From NCBI GenBank assembly GCA_903904275.1, contig CAIVBX010000255.1:1-16521 (forward strand): a stretch of 16,521 nucleotides of DNA, in the 5' to 3' direction. The number at the start of each line of letters is the position of its first letter. The first letter of the stretch is position 1. The notes under the pieces were generated by a model. The model searched no databases and was not told the origin of the DNA. It worked only from the letters and a program-made list of their open reading frames with translations. Shown in pieces: positions 15,583-16,521 of this stretch. Position numbers and translations under genes: made by a program. The stretch comes from an uncultured Pseudomonadota bacterium. Lineage in GTDB: Bacteria; Pseudomonadota; Gammaproteobacteria; Methylococcales; Methylomonadaceae.

Positions 15583-15969
15583 TCAATCATTCGTATTTAT
15601 CATGTGTGTTGCTAAATCCTGCAACGCATTTTGGATATTGGTGTGCAGTATTGGATTCATAGGAATTTCATCGAGTGCTTTATTCATGCACAGCATCCAT
15701 TGGTCACGTTCAGATTCACCAATACTGAAAGGAAAATGACGAGCGCGTAACATGGGATGCCCAAATTCTTCCATGAATAAATTAGGTCCACCCAACCAGC
15801 CTGATAAAAATTTAAATAATTTACTGTTCGCAGAAGCAAGATTCGGTTGATGTATTGCTCGAATGCCTTGCGCTTCGGGTAACGTATCCATGTAGAAATA
15901 AAAACGATCTACCAATAGACGAATAGCTGGTTCACCACCAATGTGAAAGTAAGGCGTATTATTTGTCAT
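15583..15969 (-). CDS. Group II truncated haemoglobin (TrHbO-like)
   Basis: A 128-residue haem-binding 2-on-2 globin of the cytoplasm; group II members bind oxygen and are linked to oxidative or nitrosative stress. The visible family features are FYFYMDTLPEA with the B10 Tyr24, the FLSGWLGGPNLF segment (54-65), HPMLRARHFPF with the proximal haem ligand His78, and the group II-specific Trp91 (G8) in RDQWMLCM. Length is normal for the family. The ATG lies inside the last codons of msrA (11-bp overlap) and is preceded by GAGGTGA (15985-15979) nine bases upstream, which fixes the start and indicates an msrA-globin operon with coupled translation. The physiological ligand cannot be decided from sequence. 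Confidence 0.92.
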   Translation of the reverse strand: MTNNTPYFHIGGEPAIRLLVDRFYFYMDTLPEAQGIRAIHQPNLASANSKLFKFLSGWLGGPNLFMEEFGHPMLRARHFPFSIGESERDQWMLCMNKALDEIPMNPILHTNIQNALQDLATHMINTND

Positions 15970-16519
15970 CGTGATATTTCACCTCAAGTCCACCCAGCCC
16001 ACAGTAACCATCAGGATTTTTAGCTAAATACTGTTGATGATAGTCTTCCGCATAGTAAAACTCTGTAACAGGCAATATCTCAGTGGTAATGTTTGACAAT
16101 CCTACTTCACTAAGTTGTTTGTCATAAATCCGTTTTGCAAATTCAGCTACTTTTTGTTGAATATCCGTAAAAGTGTAAATACCAGACCTGTATTGCGAGC
16201 CAATATCATTACCTTGACGCATGCCTTGAGTAGGATTATGAGCATTAAAAAACACAGGTAATAGTTGAGAAAAGGCAATAATTTCAGGATCATAAACTAC
16301 TAAAACAGCTTCTGCGTGACCTGTTAAACCCGTACAAACTTCTTTATAGGTAGGGTTTTCAGTGTTACCACCGATGTAACCGACTGCTGTACTGTACACG
16401 CCTTTTTGTTGCCAAAATTTACGTTCAGCTCCCCAAAAACAGCCTAATGCAAATATGATTTGTTCAAATTCTTCTGGGAAAGGTGCTTTAACAGGATTGC
16501 CATTAACAAAATGAATCAT
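15959..16519 (-). CDS. msrA: Peptide methionine sulfoxide reductase MsrA
   Basis: Reduces the S-epimer of methionine sulfoxide in proteins and free methionine, using thioredoxin. The catalytic motif GCFWG has Cys27, followed by the usual GGNTENPTYKEVCTGLTGHAE block (50-70), QGMRQGNDIGSQYRS (98-112), the FYYAEDYHQQYL segment (154-165) and the resolving Cys173 in NPDGYCGLGG. The 186 residues are about 25 shorter at the N-terminus than E. coli MsrA but fit the many short MsrA forms. The ATG at 16519 is two bases from the window edge, so a start further upstream cannot be ruled out. It is the upstream gene of a two-gene unit with the globin. Confidence 0.94.
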   Translation of the reverse strand: MIHFVNGNPVKAPFPEEFEQIIFALGCFWGAERKFWQQKGVYSTAVGYIGGNTENPTYKEVCTGLTGHAEAVLVVYDPEIIAFSQLLPVFFNAHNPTQGMRQGNDIGSQYRSGIYTFTDIQQKVAEFAKRIYDKQLSEVGLSNITTEILPVTEFYYAEDYHQQYLAKNPDGYCGLGGLEVKYHDDK

Positions 16520-16521
16520 AA

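Overview
The window reads as ordinary chromosome from an AT-rich (about 40% G+C by eye) Gram-negative bacterium. A gammaproteobacterium is most likely, because SufS, a YbiB/TrpD2 protein, PyrB, MsrA and a group II truncated globin all look gammaproteobacterial. The genus cannot be fixed; a Thiotrichales-like sulfur bacterium is only a guess. There are no tRNAs, rRNAs, insertion sequences, phage genes or CRISPR arrays.

Layout, left to right. (1) Positions 2-1111, plus strand: the 3' nine-tenths of a SufS cysteine desulfurase, cut by the window edge. (2) A short convergent gap with a perfect 32-bp palindrome that probably terminates both flanking genes. (3) 2883-1246, minus strand: an oxalate/formate-antiporter-like (OFA) major facilitator transporter. 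(4) A divergent promoter gap, then 3008-4984, plus strand: ybiB (TrpD2) and pyrB, 6 bp apart and probably one transcript. (5) A 114-bp gap that continues the pyrB frame for 32 codons after its stop, then 5099-14857, plus strand: one giant gene for a 3252-residue type I-secreted surface protein. (6) 14882-15499, plus strand: a small signal-peptide-bearing outer-membrane beta-barrel protein, 24 bp after the giant gene. (7) A GAAA-loop hairpin, then 16519-15583, minus strand: msrA and a group II truncated haemoglobin, overlapping by 11 bp.

The giant gene fills about 60% of the window. In order it has a DUF4347 domain with a His/Cys pair reminiscent of caspase-fold peptidases, an unnamed beta-rich domain, a cadherin/CSPG-like domain, an Ig-like domain, a pair of related filamin-like repeats, four Ig-like domains ending in TPPT-type linkers, eleven tandem 80-90-residue repeats, one more Ig-like domain, a VCBS-like repeat, a choice-of-anchor-U-like domain, and a short RTX/serralysin-type C-terminus expected to act as the type I secretion signal. 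It has no Sec signal peptide, and no type I secretion genes lie in the window. The small outer-membrane protein just downstream is the only obvious candidate partner.

The remaining genes are housekeeping or stress genes: iron-sulfur sulfur mobilisation (SufS), pyrimidine synthesis (PyrB), methionine sulfoxide repair (MsrA) plus a haem globin, anion transport (OFA), and a nucleic-acid-binding TrpD2 protein.
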